A model generated the notes under the pieces. That model saw only the letters and a program-made list of their open reading frames with translations. It was not told the origin of the DNA and did no database searches. This document shows, in pieces, positions 5,993 to 14,806 of a DNA stretch of 27,069 nt. The DNA lies in NCBI GenBank assembly GCA_031376425.1, contig JANMDR010000014.1, positions 1 through 27,069 on the forward strand, in the 5' to 3' direction. The position numbers and the translations under genes were made by a program. Positions within the stretch are counted from its first letter, which is position 1, and each line of letters begins with the position of its first letter. Source of the stretch: JANMDR01 sp031376425 (GTDB lineage: Bacteria > Pseudomonadota > Gammaproteobacteria > Burkholderiales > Usitatibacteraceae).

Positions 5993-8752
5993 ATGTTTGA
6001 TTCATTTTTGAAAAAGATATTCGGTAGTCGCAACGAGCGCTTACTTAAGCAGTATCGCAAAACCGTGGTAGAAATTAACGGTTTAGAAGCAGGCATAAAG
6101 CAACTTACTGATGAACAACTTCGCGCAAAAACGGATGAATTTAAAGACCGTTTTAGCAAAGGCGAAACCTTGGATCAACTTTTGCCTGAAGCGTTTGCGG
6201 TGATGCGTGAGGCATCCTCCCGGGTGCTGGGTATGCGTCATTTTGATGTGCAGCTTATCGGCGGCATGGTACTGCATAGCGGCAAAATTGCGGAAATGGG
6301 CACGGGCGAAGGCAAAACCTTGATGGCAACACTGCCGTCCTATTTAAATGCCTTGTCGGGTGCCGGTGTACACGTGGTGACGGTCAATGATTATCTAGCT
6401 AAGCGCGATTCTGATTGGATGGGTCGTGTTCATAACTTCTTAGGCATTACGGTCGGCTGCAATCTATCGCAAATGGCGCATGATGAAAAGCAAAAGGCCT
6501 TTGCTGCCGATATTACTTACGGTACGAACAACGAATTTGGTTTTGATTATTTGCGCGACAATATGGTCGGCAACAAATCCGAGCGCGTTATTCGCGGCCA
6601 CGCCTTTGCTATCGTTGATGAAGTTGATTCTATTCTCATCGATGAAGCCCGTACCCCGCTGATTATTTCGGGTCAGGCTGAAGACTCCACAGCCATGTAC
6701 CAAAAGGTAAATTTACTCGTGCCGAATTTAACCGCACAGGAAACCGAAGAAGGGGCAGGTGATTATCACGTTGATTTAAAGCAGCATCAAGTGATGCTGT
6801 CAGAAGTTGGTCACGAGCACGCTGAAGAACTAATGACTCAAAATGGCTTGTTATTGCCGGGTGCATCGCTCTATGATTCATCAAACATAATGCTCATGCA
6901 TCACCTTTATGCCGCAGTGCGTGCCCATGCTTTGTATCATCGCGACCAGCATTACGTGGTGCAAAATGGTGAAGTGGTTATTGTGGATGAATTTACTGGC
7001 AGGATGATGACGGGTCGGCGTTGGTCAGACGGCTTACATCAGGCGGTAGAAGCCAAAGAAGGCGTAAAGATTCAAAATGAATCGCAAACCTTGGCATCGA
7101 TTACCTTCCAAAACTATTTCCGTATCTATAAAAAATTATCAGGCATGACTGGTACGGCAGATACTGAAGCGTTCGAGTTTCAGTCGATTTATAACTTGGA
7201 AACCGTGATCATTCCGCAAAATCGCCCGATGATTCGTCAAGACGGCAACGATCAAGTATTTATCTCGGCTAAAGAAAAGCACAACGCGCTGATCGGCGAC
7301 ATCAAGGAATGTTATGCGCGTGGCCAACCGGTATTGTTGGGTACCACGTCGATTGAAAATTCCGAACTACTTTCCAGCTTGCTAGATCGTGAAAAACTAC
7401 CGCATCAAGTGTTGAATGCCAAGCAGCATGCGCGTGAAGCGGAAATTATTGCGCAAGCTGGTCGCCCGCGCAGCATCACCATTGCTACCAATATGGCCGG
7501 TCGTGGAACAGACATCGTGCTTGGTGGTAATCCTGAGCGTGATATTGAAAACGTAAAGCACAATCCTGATCTTAGTGACTCTGCTAAAGAAGCACAAATT
7601 GCTGCCATCCGCAGTCAATGGAAGGAAGTGCATGAGCAAGTAGTGGCCACCGGCGGGTTGCGCATTATCGCGTCTGAGCGCCATGAGTCGCGGCGTATTG
7701 ATAACCAATTGCGTGGTCGTGCTGGTCGTCAAGGTGATCCAGGATCATCGCGTTTCTATCTGTCGTTTGAAGATCCGCTATTAAAGATTTTTGCGGGTGA
7801 TCGCCTCAAAGCGGTGATGTCGAAACTCAAAATTCCTGAAGGCGAAGCCATTGAAGCGGGTATGGTTTCACGCTCGATCGAGAACGCGCAGCGCAAGGTA
7901 GAAGCCCGTAACTTCGATATCCGCAAGCAATTGCTAGAGTATGATGACGTTGCTAATGACCAGCGTAAAGTGATTTATCTGCAGCGTAATGAGCTTCTCG
8001 ATTCTGATGATGTATCAGAGACAATCACCGTCATGCGCCGCGATGTGATTCATAACACCGTGCTAAAACACGTACCACCTGACTCCGTGGAAGAGCAGTG
8101 GGATATACCTGAACTTAAAAAAGAGCTTGCTAGTGATTTTAATATTATCGCGCCAATCGATACATGGTTGGCAAGTGATAATGAGCTTGATGGTGCGGCC
8201 ATCGCCCACCGTGTTGCCGATCAAGCCGATGCCGAGTACAAGCAAAAGTTTGCACATATAGATCCACCTGCGGTACATCATTATGAGCGTGCAGTGCTAT
8301 TACAGTCCCTCGACACGCACTGGCGCGAGCATTTAGCATCTCTTGATTATTTACGGCAGGGCATTCATTTGCGCGGCTATGCAGCCAAGCAGCCTAAGCA
8401 AGAATATAAGCGCGAGGCCTTTGAATTATTCTCTGGAATGCTTGATAGCGTGAAGCGCGAAGTAAGTACACAGCTGGTTAATGTGCGCGTACAAACACCG
8501 GAAGAAGTCGCGCAAGCCGAGCGCGAAGCCGAAGCAGCGGTGGCTAAGCAAGCAGCAAATGTGCAATATCACCATGCCGATTACGATGATGCCTTGGGTA
8601 ACAATAGCGGCAACAGCACAGCCGAGGACGCGCCTGAGCGTGCTGCAGCGCCGATAACCTACACGCGCGAAGGCGAAAAGCTTGGCCGCAATGATCCTTG
8701 CTATTGTGGTTCTGGCAAAAAATACAAACACTGTCACGGTCAGCTTTCATAG
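5993..8752 (+). CDS. secA: Protein translocase ATPase SecA
   Basis: SecA is the cytoplasmic motor that pushes unfolded preproteins through SecYEG using ATP. At 919 residues it has full length. Visible elements in order: Walker A MGTGEGKT (102-109), Walker B/DEAD variant DEVD (209-212) followed by LIDEARTPLIISG, the preprotein cross-linking region (about 225-370), the second nucleotide domain with NMAGRGTDIVLGGNP and the arginine-finger segment NQLRGRAGRQGDPG, the helical scaffold/wing domains, and the C-terminal zinc tail with C903, C905, C914 and H915 (CYCGSGKKYKHCH), which binds SecB and lipids. The ATG is preceded only by a weak purine stretch. Its TAG directly abuts the ATG of the next gene, so secA and the methyltransferase are almost certainly co-transcribed. 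Confidence 0.98.
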   Translation: MFDSFLKKIFGSRNERLLKQYRKTVVEINGLEAGIKQLTDEQLRAKTDEFKDRFSKGETLDQLLPEAFAVMREASSRVLGMRHFDVQLIGGMVLHSGKIAEMGTGEGKTLMATLPSYLNALSGAGVHVVTVNDYLAKRDSDWMGRVHNFLGITVGCNLSQMAHDEKQKAFAADITYGTNNEFGFDYLRDNMVGNKSERVIRGHAFAIVDEVDSILIDEARTPLIISGQAEDSTAMYQKVNLLVPNLTAQETEEGAGDYHVDLKQHQVMLSEVGHEHAEELMTQNGLLLPGASLYDSSNIMLMHHLYAAVRAHALYHRDQHYVVQNGEVVIVDEFTGRMMTGRRWSDGLHQAVEAKEGVKIQNESQTLASITFQNYFRIYKKLSGMTGTADTEAFEFQSIYNLETVIIPQNRPMIRQDGNDQVFISAKEKHNALIGDIKECYARGQPVLLGTTSIENSELLSSLLDREKLPHQVLNAKQHAREAEIIAQAGRPRSITIATNMAGRGTDIVLGGNPERDIENVKHNPDLSDSAKEAQIAAIRSQWKEVHEQVVATGGLRIIASERHESRRIDNQLRGRAGRQGDPGSSRFYLSFEDPLLKIFAGDRLKAVMSKLKIPEGEAIEAGMVSRSIENAQRKVEARNFDIRKQLLEYDDVANDQRKVIYLQRNELLDSDDVSETITVMRRDVIHNTVLKHVPPDSVEEQWDIPELKKELASDFNIIAPIDTWLASDNELDGAAIAHRVADQADAEYKQKFAHIDPPAVHHYERAVLLQSLDTHWREHLASLDYLRQGIHLRGYAAKQPKQEYKREAFELFSGMLDSVKREVSTQLVNVRVQTPEEVAQAEREAEAAVAKQAANVQYHHADYDDALGNNSGNSTAEDAPERAAAPITYTREGEKLGRNDPCYCGSGKKYKHCHGQLS

Positions 8753-10069
8753 ATGCCTAGTGAACATGCGCAAGATCAGCCGCTGCGCCTAGTTAGCGTA
8801 AAAGTTAACCGAGGCGTAGCGTTCGATGGTAGTGGTTCAAGTAGTGCGACCGCCAATGCCATCGCGCAACCGTTAATGGGTGAGCCATTGGCAATACACG
8901 TGCACATTGCGGTGGATGCACCAATTTTGCTTGACGTTGAAGCGAGCGTTACTTTGTTTGCCGCCGATCCAAACGTGCCACTGTTAGATGTGTTTTCTTC
9001 GCATCAGGGTATCAACGCAAGTTGGTTGCCGCGTGGTGAATATATATTCGTGTGGAGTTGCGCGGCGTTGCAATTAGCCTCGGCACCGTTGCGCTTATGC
9101 GTGCGCTTCTTTGCGCTGCAAGAGCGTCAGACCAAACAAGTATTAGTAGATAATTTCTCTTTTGTAACGCCAGATGGTGATGCTAAGAATACGTCGGAAA
9201 CGTCTGTAGATAAAGGCTTTTGGGCGCTGCAATCAGCACCTTCACGTGATGGTGTAGCAGCGATTGATGTGGCGTCCTTGGGTTGGCAACACCAGCATAG
9301 CGATTGGTTTTGGCGGCATCTGCATCATGCTGCTATCACCACCATGACCTATGTGTGCAAAGACCATCCCGCATTGCGTGGCCGTATTCTTGATGTCGGC
9401 TGTGGTGATGGCATTACCGATCTTGGCATCATGCTACGCTATGAACCAAAGGAATTGATTGGTATTGATCCGTTTAAGGGCTACGAGCGTTTAGGGGAAG
9501 TATTGGAGGCCAATCAATTGGGTAGTTTAAAGATTCCCGATAACTTAAAGTTTATGGATGCCGATGCCAATGCCTTACCCTTTGAGGATAATAGCTTTGA
9601 TGCTTTAATTTCATGGGGCTCCGTTGAGCACATGGCTGGTGGTTACGATAAAGCCATGCTGGAAATGCGCCGGGTATTAAAGCCTGATGGTTTATTGTTC
9701 ATCGCACCTGGATTATATTTTTCCAATATTGGTCATCACCTCACCGAGTTTAGTGACGAGCCCTTTGTGCACTTAAATAAAACTGAAGATGAACTGCGCG
9801 AGTTAGTGCTCAATACGCGCCCTAAATATATGGATCGCGCCGGTGAGTTCTCACCACCGGCGCAGTTTTGGCAGTGGTATAAAGAGCTTAATAAAATCAC
9901 CGTAGCCGGGTTTGAAGTGAAATTGCGGGCGTTAGATTTTGAACCTTGGCGCTTCGCTGTGCGTGTAGAAGAAATGGTGGAATACACGCCTAGCATGTTG
10001 CCGCATGACATGATGACTTTGGCACCTAGTGAGCTTTATAGTTGTTGGTTTAATCGCAAGGCGGCGTAG
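8753..10069 (+). CDS. SAM-dependent methyltransferase with beta-rich Wzt-C-like N-terminal domain
   Basis: A 438-residue protein starting immediately after the secA stop (TAGATG). The C-terminal half is a class I methyltransferase: motif I ILDVGCGDG (212-220), acidic loop LIGIDP (235-240), motif DANALPF (271-277), and the post-motif RRVLKPDGLLFIAPG (306-320). Residues about 10-140 look like a beta-sandwich; the pattern (GEPLAIHVHIAV, GINASWLPRGEYIFVW, then VDNFSFVTPDG) recalls the Wzt C-terminal polysaccharide-binding domain. If so, it may methylate a sugar or glycan, perhaps O-antigen or another surface polymer; this is inference. The position between secA and argJ is unusual, since argJ generally follows secA closely in betaproteobacteria. 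No signal peptide is seen, so it is cytoplasmic. Substrate unknown. Confidence 0.8.
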   Translation: MPSEHAQDQPLRLVSVKVNRGVAFDGSGSSSATANAIAQPLMGEPLAIHVHIAVDAPILLDVEASVTLFAADPNVPLLDVFSSHQGINASWLPRGEYIFVWSCAALQLASAPLRLCVRFFALQERQTKQVLVDNFSFVTPDGDAKNTSETSVDKGFWALQSAPSRDGVAAIDVASLGWQHQHSDWFWRHLHHAAITTMTYVCKDHPALRGRILDVGCGDGITDLGIMLRYEPKELIGIDPFKGYERLGEVLEANQLGSLKIPDNLKFMDADANALPFEDNSFDALISWGSVEHMAGGYDKAMLEMRRVLKPDGLLFIAPGLYFSNIGHHLTEFSDEPFVHLNKTEDELRELVLNTRPKYMDRAGEFSPPAQFWQWYKELNKITVAGFEVKLRALDFEPWRFAVRVEEMVEYTPSMLPHDMMTLAPSELYSCWFNRKAA

Positions 10070-10174
10070 CCAATCGCAGCGGCAAAATGTCCGCACCAAG
10101 ATGTCCATAAATAAGATATTAATAGGGTATTTTCTTAGTAGGTAAAATAGTATATTTGATAAGGGTATCCGCAC

Positions 10175-11416
10175 ATGGCCGTGAACTACATCATCCCCGA
10201 AGCAAAGAACCTTCTTCCCATTGCCGGTTTAAAGCTTGGTATTACCCAAGCCCATGTGCGTAAGCCGAATCGACGCGACATGATGGTGTTTTCCTTGGAG
10301 GCAGGCGCTACTGTTGCTGGAGTATTTACGCAAAATCGGTTTTGTGCCGCGCCGGTGATTGTCTGTCGTGAGCATTTAGATGATGCCAATGCGAGTGGCC
10401 AAGGTGTTCGTGCGCTAGTCATTAACACCGGCTGTGCCAATGCGGGAACCGGTGAAGCAGGCTTGGCCGACGCACGTTCCACCTGCGCCATTGTGGCTGA
10501 AAAATTGGGTATCGGTGCACAGCAAGTGCTGCCATTTTCCACCGGTGTAATTATGGAAATGCTGCCCATGCAGCGCATAGAAGCCGGCGTGCCGGGCTGC
10601 GTGGCAGATTTAAAGGCAGATAATTGGTTTGAAGCTGCTCATGCGATTATGACCACTGATACTGTTCCTAAAGCCGTATCAAAGCAGATTAGCGTGGATG
10701 GTGTAAAGGTGAGTATTACCGGCATTTCCAAAGGGGCGGGCATGATTCAGCCGAATATGGCAACCATGCTCGGCTTTATCGCCACCGACGCCAATATTGC
10801 TGATGCAGCGCTCAATAGCATCTTAAAACACGCCGTAAATAATTCATTTAACGCCATCACCATTGATGGCGATACCTCTACTAACGATTCTTGCATTCTC
10901 ATGGCTACCGGCAAAGCTGGACACGCTCAAGTAAGTGATGTCTCGTCGCCACAATACGCGCAACTGCGCGATGCCATTACCGCTGTTGCTTTGGATCTCG
11001 CGCAAGCCATTGTGCGCGATGGTGAAGGTGCCACAAAGTTTATTAGTATCACTGTTAGCGGCGGCGTCAGTGAGGATGAATGCAAGAAAGTAGCCAAGGC
11101 GATCGCGCACTCACCGCTAGTTAAAACCGCATTTTTTGCCTCTGACCCCAATTTAGGGCGCATTCTTGCTGCTGTAGGCTATGCTGGTATTGCTGATTTA
11201 GATCAAACCAAAATTGGCTTGAAATTAGGAGATGTTGATATTGTCCAAAATGGGGGAAGACTAAAAACCTATCAAGAATCCGAAGGTGCTAGAGTAATGC
11301 AAATGGCGGAAATTCCGGTACTAGTCACCCTTGGCCGTGGCAGTGCAAGTGCTACTGTATGGACTTGCGATTTGTCTTATGAGTATGTAAAAATTAACGC
11401 CGATTATCGCAGTTAG
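10175..11416 (+). CDS. argJ: Bifunctional glutamate N-acetyltransferase / amino-acid acetyltransferase
   Basis: ArgJ transfers the acetyl group from N-acetylornithine to glutamate (and in bifunctional forms from acetyl-CoA), running the cyclic arginine pathway in the cytoplasm. The 413-residue protein is full length. The autocleavage region KGAGMIQPNMATMLGF (186-201) is intact; T197 becomes the N-terminal nucleophile of the beta chain. The oxyanion-hole region is also seen (VLPFSTGVIME, 118-128), as are the C-terminal active-site segments DPNLGRILAAVG and ATVWTCDLSYEYVKINADYRS-type ending. AAGGG about ten bases before the ATG could act as a ribosome site. The 105-base upstream gap holds an AT-rich stretch (about 10119-10164) that could carry a promoter. 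Position after secA is the standard betaproteobacterial arrangement. Confidence 0.96.
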   Translation: MAVNYIIPEAKNLLPIAGLKLGITQAHVRKPNRRDMMVFSLEAGATVAGVFTQNRFCAAPVIVCREHLDDANASGQGVRALVINTGCANAGTGEAGLADARSTCAIVAEKLGIGAQQVLPFSTGVIMEMLPMQRIEAGVPGCVADLKADNWFEAAHAIMTTDTVPKAVSKQISVDGVKVSITGISKGAGMIQPNMATMLGFIATDANIADAALNSILKHAVNNSFNAITIDGDTSTNDSCILMATGKAGHAQVSDVSSPQYAQLRDAITAVALDLAQAIVRDGEGATKFISITVSGGVSEDECKKVAKAIAHSPLVKTAFFASDPNLGRILAAVGYAGIADLDQTKIGLKLGDVDIVQNGGRLKTYQESEGARVMQMAEIPVLVTLGRGSASATVWTCDLSYEYVKINADYRS

Positions 11417-11470
11417 ATTTTGAGTTGTTGTAGTAGCATATCAGCGCAATGGGCTTGATGCTGACGAATG

Positions 11471-11489
11471 AAGCTCTAATGAAGCTTTT
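11471..11489 (+). terminator. Weak possible terminator after argJ
   Basis: A 5-base stem (AAGCT at 11471-11475, AGCTT at 11483-11487) with a seven-base loop is followed by two further T bases and then G. The stem is AT-rich and short, so this is at best a weak intrinsic terminator. It is the only candidate in the 139-base gap between argJ and the next gene. Confidence 0.2.
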
Positions 11490-11544
11490 GCAATGTTTTC
11501 TGTAAGCGTGGCAAACTTAGAGTAGAGTGAGTGATGTAATTTCT

Positions 11545-11550
11545 GGAGGT
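11545..11550 (+). promoter_or_regulatory. Strong ribosome binding site GGAGGT
   Basis: GGAGGT lies five bases before the ATG at 11556, close to the ideal Shine-Dalgarno sequence. It is one of the strongest in the window and fixes the start of the secreted repeat protein. Most other genes here have weak sites. Confidence 0.75.
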
Positions 11551-11555
11551 GCGAT

Positions 11556-13610
11556 ATGAAAATTATGTTGAAATCACTAATCAGTCAGGCACCCGCTTTT
11601 GTTCGTAGTAATTTGATGTTTTGGGCATTGCCAGCCCTGCTCGCGGTAGGCTGTGCCACGATGAGTTTAAAGCTCTGGGCGCAAGCGCTTCCCACGTATC
11701 CTATCACCGCTGTAGCCTCTGCCACAGCGTGGGGGCCAGATCGTTATCCACCGGCGGCGTTTGTAAATGCCGGCACTTATCAGGGGCGTGATAATGCGTT
11801 GCGCATTGGCATTAGCGCGGCGGATGCGGATGGCGTGCGTGCTGGATTTGCGGGTGTTTTTTATAACACGCAAGGCCGCAAAATCGTGCGTAGTAGTTTG
11901 AATTCCGGTGTGTCTTGGTCGGGTAGTGTTTTTATACCAGCCGCCTGGGCCACTACTAACCCTGGTGATGCCTTGTTGAATCGGCGCACCGATGTATGGG
12001 CTTCGGTTAGTCCTGCTACTGGAGGCGATATTTGCCCGGCATCCAATTGCAATTTATTTCCAATCATCGGATTTACCAATGCCTCGGCAGCCACCCCGCT
12101 TACCAATGGTGGCACACCGCGATATCGCGTGTTTGATGGCAGTGGTGTCGGTTGGAACGACATCGCCATGGCGGTTCAGTATGACACCTGGACCGAGTTT
12201 GGTATCACCTTTACCGGAACTGCCATCGAGCATCGTATCAATGGCACCTTGGTTTATACGCAAACGGACTTAACACAGGCAGATGCAACCTACGGCCCGC
12301 CCGCGCGTATTGGTGATATTTTTTTTCAAGGTTATAACTTTGGTGCTAGCTACGATATCTATTGGAGTCGTGCGGCCGCTGGAGTGGGTAGCGTTTCAGC
12401 AGTGTTAGCAGCGGCGTTTCCCACACCAGTAACAACGCTCACCGTCACTCCGCTTATCGCTAACAATGGTTTTAGCAGTGCGGGTAGCATTTCTCCTAAC
12501 CTACCTTTCAGCATAAGCACCGGTACACAGGCACGGATAAATGTTAGTACCCAGTTTCGCTATACCGCCAAAGTCGGGGGCGATTGCCCCTCCAGTTTAG
12601 TGGGTGCAACCGCATTGGTGCCACTGGGCAGTGGCAATACCCAGTTAGTCACTGACCCCTTGGGTGGTAGCTGCACAGCCATCGTTACGTTTATACCAAC
12701 ATTGCCAAAAATAGCAGTGTTTGCCCCCCCCAATGCGCCTGCAAGCGCACCGCAAAATATGCCGGTAACGTTTAAGGCAGTTATTACAGGTGCAACCAAC
12801 GCCGATGGCACAGTGGCATTTTTTGTGGACGGTGTGCCGCTTGCAAATTGTTCAGCACAGCCTATTGTGCAACGGTATTTTGCCAATGATGAACAAGAAC
12901 GCGCGGCCAGTTGCACCACAACATTAGAGTCAGTGAAGGTTGGCGAACATTTTATTTCCGCACAATATAGTGGCAATGTGCATAATTTTCCGGGAGGCTC
13001 ACTAGGTTTAAGTTACGTTGCAAATTTGCCGAGATATACCGTAACACCGTTACTAATAACGTCGCCCACAGGTAGTACTGGCACCATTACCCCGAGTACG
13101 CCGCAATCAATAGAGCTTAACCAGCAAGCGGAATTTAAAGTGAGTGCACCGCCTAAACATATTGCCACTATTGCTGGCAGTAGCTGTGCCGTGGGTCTTA
13201 ATGCAAACACGGCTTTAACGCCGCAAGGCGCGGGCAATTCACTGGCGGTGACTGATCCCGTTACAAAAGACTGCACGGTGCGGGTATCGTTTGTGCCGAT
13301 CCAGCCCGTGCTCACTGTGAAGGCGAATGCAACGGCAAAAATTGCTGTCCCCACGCGGCTCGAAGTTGGCATAACGCAAGGCGCATCGGCAAGTGGGGTG
13401 GTCGCGTTTTATGAAAACGATGTGCCAATTGCAACCTGTACAGCGCAGGCTATTGTTACAACATTTACGGTAGACCTATCTGTGCGCACTGCGATTTGCG
13501 ATTGGCTACCGGCACAATTAGGCACACGCAATATCACTGCCCGTTATGCAGGCGATACTTTTAATTTCGCGGCGATAAGCCCTGCTGCTGTCGTTTCAGT
13601 TGCACCGTGA
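11556..13610 (+). CDS. Secreted protein with duplicated Ig-like module
   Basis: A 684-residue exported protein. The N-terminus has a long signal sequence (hydrophobic about 20-36, probable cleavage after WAQA at 44); AVGC at 30-33 could alternatively act as a poor lipobox. Residues about 45-290 form a beta-rich region that may be a concanavalin/LamG-like lectin fold (inference). Then a module of about 195 residues occurs twice, at 293-491 and 492-684. Each copy has a segment opening with VTPL and containing two Cys (about 25-30 residues apart), then a Big-type Ig-like domain with lines such as GTVAFFVDGVPLANC and GVVAFYENDVPIATC, again with two Cys. No LPXTG, PEP-CTERM or IPTL-CTERM anchor is seen; the protein simply ends in a strand. 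A surface or matrix role is plausible. It converges on the AraC gene, with only eight bases between stops. Confidence 0.75.
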   Translation: MKIMLKSLISQAPAFVRSNLMFWALPALLAVGCATMSLKLWAQALPTYPITAVASATAWGPDRYPPAAFVNAGTYQGRDNALRIGISAADADGVRAGFAGVFYNTQGRKIVRSSLNSGVSWSGSVFIPAAWATTNPGDALLNRRTDVWASVSPATGGDICPASNCNLFPIIGFTNASAATPLTNGGTPRYRVFDGSGVGWNDIAMAVQYDTWTEFGITFTGTAIEHRINGTLVYTQTDLTQADATYGPPARIGDIFFQGYNFGASYDIYWSRAAAGVGSVSAVLAAAFPTPVTTLTVTPLIANNGFSSAGSISPNLPFSISTGTQARINVSTQFRYTAKVGGDCPSSLVGATALVPLGSGNTQLVTDPLGGSCTAIVTFIPTLPKIAVFAPPNAPASAPQNMPVTFKAVITGATNADGTVAFFVDGVPLANCSAQPIVQRYFANDEQERAASCTTTLESVKVGEHFISAQYSGNVHNFPGGSLGLSYVANLPRYTVTPLLITSPTGSTGTITPSTPQSIELNQQAEFKVSAPPKHIATIAGSSCAVGLNANTALTPQGAGNSLAVTDPVTKDCTVRVSFVPIQPVLTVKANATAKIAVPTRLEVGITQGASASGVVAFYENDVPIATCTAQAIVTTFTVDLSVRTAICDWLPAQLGTRNITARYAGDTFNFAAISPAAVVSVAP

Positions 13611-13618
13611 TTTTTTGG

Positions 13619-14602
13619 TCAGCGCAATTTTAGTGCTTCACCTGTCACGCGCAGATAGGCGCGGCGTAGTGCAGACTCATCCGCGTAACCTACGTCGCGA
13701 GCCACAGCATCTATGGTGCGGTTAGGGTGATTGGCAAACTGAGTTACCGCGTGCTGAATACGTAGTGATGTTAAGTAGTCCAGCGGCGTTTTGTGCATTA
13801 CTGATTTAAAGCGTACGGCGAATGCTGTGCGCGACATTGCCGCCTCGCGTGCCATTGTTTCCACCCGCCAAGCTTTGCCTGGCGCTATTGCCATTGCTGT
13901 CAGTGCGCGACTTAGATGGGCATCCATTCCTGCTGTAAGTTGGGGCATGCTTAAAGGGTCATAGGCGCGAAGTGTCAGGCTCAGCGCCTCAAACAGCGTC
14001 GCTTGCAATCCGGCGATTACGCGGGTCGCGTTTTCGTCGGCGCTTGTTTCGCTATGTAATAGCTGCGCCAATGATATTAGCCGTGCACACTCGCTTTCAG
14101 AAGGCTGCAATACCGCCATAGCCCATGTTGGTGCGTGTGTAAACGGTTGCGCGCGCCATTGAGTGACGCCGCCATTTTGGCCAACACCCCCATTGGCACT
14201 CGTATTAGCACGCATGCTGCCGTAGATCACTTCAGCGGCGCTTCGTGCTACTTTGGTTGTGTTGGCTGCGCCGATAGGGTTTGTACCCCCTGCAAGCGCC
14301 ATGGTGAAGCTGCGTGAATTTGCCTCGTTCATGATCAGTAAATCGCCCTGCCGCAATTGGGTTTGTTTGCCAGTAGCACAGGTAGCGGCAAGCCCCCCCG
14401 CAGTGACGAGCATATAGCCAAAGCCTTCCCATAATTGCCATTCTATCGTTTTGTCTTCGCCATCCCATAAGTATGCATCCGCCTTACCAGTAAGCCCAAC
14501 AATGCCTTGCTGGGCTGCTTGGTCGGGGCGCGATATTTCCTGCACGCGAGGCAAATTTTTAGGGTGAACGATTGGCTTGGTTAACTGAACGATTTGCCGC
14601 AT
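13619..14602 (-). CDS. AraC-family transcriptional regulator
   Basis: A 327-residue minus-strand regulator. The N-terminal half (about 30-190) fits a cupin sensor domain of the type found in AraC regulators (WEGFGYMLVTAGGL, LRQGDLLIMNEANS). The C-terminal 100 residues hold the two helix-turn-helix units: WRVETMAREAAMSRTAFAVR followed by FKSVMHKTPLDYLTSLRIQ, then IDAVARDVGYADESALRRAY as the second. The family binds DNA as a transcription activator, usually next to its targets and often responding to a small molecule. The divergent genes (CxxC protein and outer-membrane barrel) start about 204 bases away and are the likely targets. A CG-rich linker with several Gly/Asn repeats (about residues 130-145, SANGGVGQNGGV) separates the domains. 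The ligand is unknown. Confidence 0.9.
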   Translation of the reverse strand: MRQIVQLTKPIVHPKNLPRVQEISRPDQAAQQGIVGLTGKADAYLWDGEDKTIEWQLWEGFGYMLVTAGGLAATCATGKQTQLRQGDLLIMNEANSRSFTMALAGGTNPIGAANTTKVARSAAEVIYGSMRANTSANGGVGQNGGVTQWRAQPFTHAPTWAMAVLQPSESECARLISLAQLLHSETSADENATRVIAGLQATLFEALSLTLRAYDPLSMPQLTAGMDAHLSRALTAMAIAPGKAWRVETMAREAAMSRTAFAVRFKSVMHKTPLDYLTSLRIQHAVTQFANHPNRTIDAVARDVGYADESALRRAYLRVTGEALKLR

Positions 14603-14614
14603 CTAATTAAGGTT

Positions 14615-14730
14615 CTCTACGTAAATAGGAGGACATGCGCATGATTGAAATTTTAGAGTTAGAACAAAACTCTCAATACCTGCCGTAAATGGATACCGGA
14701 TGTAGTGATCGGTGATTGATATACGTAGAG
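14615..14730. promoter_or_regulatory. Paired 9-base inverted repeats in the araC-type divergent promoter region
   Basis: CTCTACGTA (14615-14623) and its exact reverse complement TACGTAGAG (14722-14730) flank the divergent promoter region, about 98 bases apart. Between them is a 6-base inverted repeat, AGAGTT (14655-14660) / AACTCT (14668-14673). These are candidate operator sites for the AraC-type protein, in a looping arrangement or as separate sites for the two promoters. The repeats are seen; binding is inference. Confidence 0.35.
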
Positions 14731-14794
14731 TTCGTCAATTTGGTTGCGCTATGTGTTGCTTTTTTCGTTTTCTCGCATTTCTGTAGTAATTAAA

Positions 14795-14800
14795 AAGGAG
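14795..14800 (+). promoter_or_regulatory. Ribosome binding site AAGGAG deciding the start at 14807
   Basis: AAGGAG sits six bases before the ATG at 14807 and selects it over an upstream in-frame ATG at 14744. The chosen start also puts the signal peptide at the very N-terminus of the protein. Confidence 0.75.
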
Positions 14801-14806
14801 ATTCTT

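Noticed and set aside
12690..12710. FIPTLP sequence in the secreted protein as an IPTL-CTERM sorting signal
   Set aside because: It lies in the middle of the protein at a domain boundary and lacks the following membrane helix and basic tail.
12560..12976. 138-codon minus-strand frame inside the secreted repeat protein
   Set aside because: It is a shadow of the repeat-rich coding strand, as is the similar frame at 13013-13372, its counterpart in the second module.
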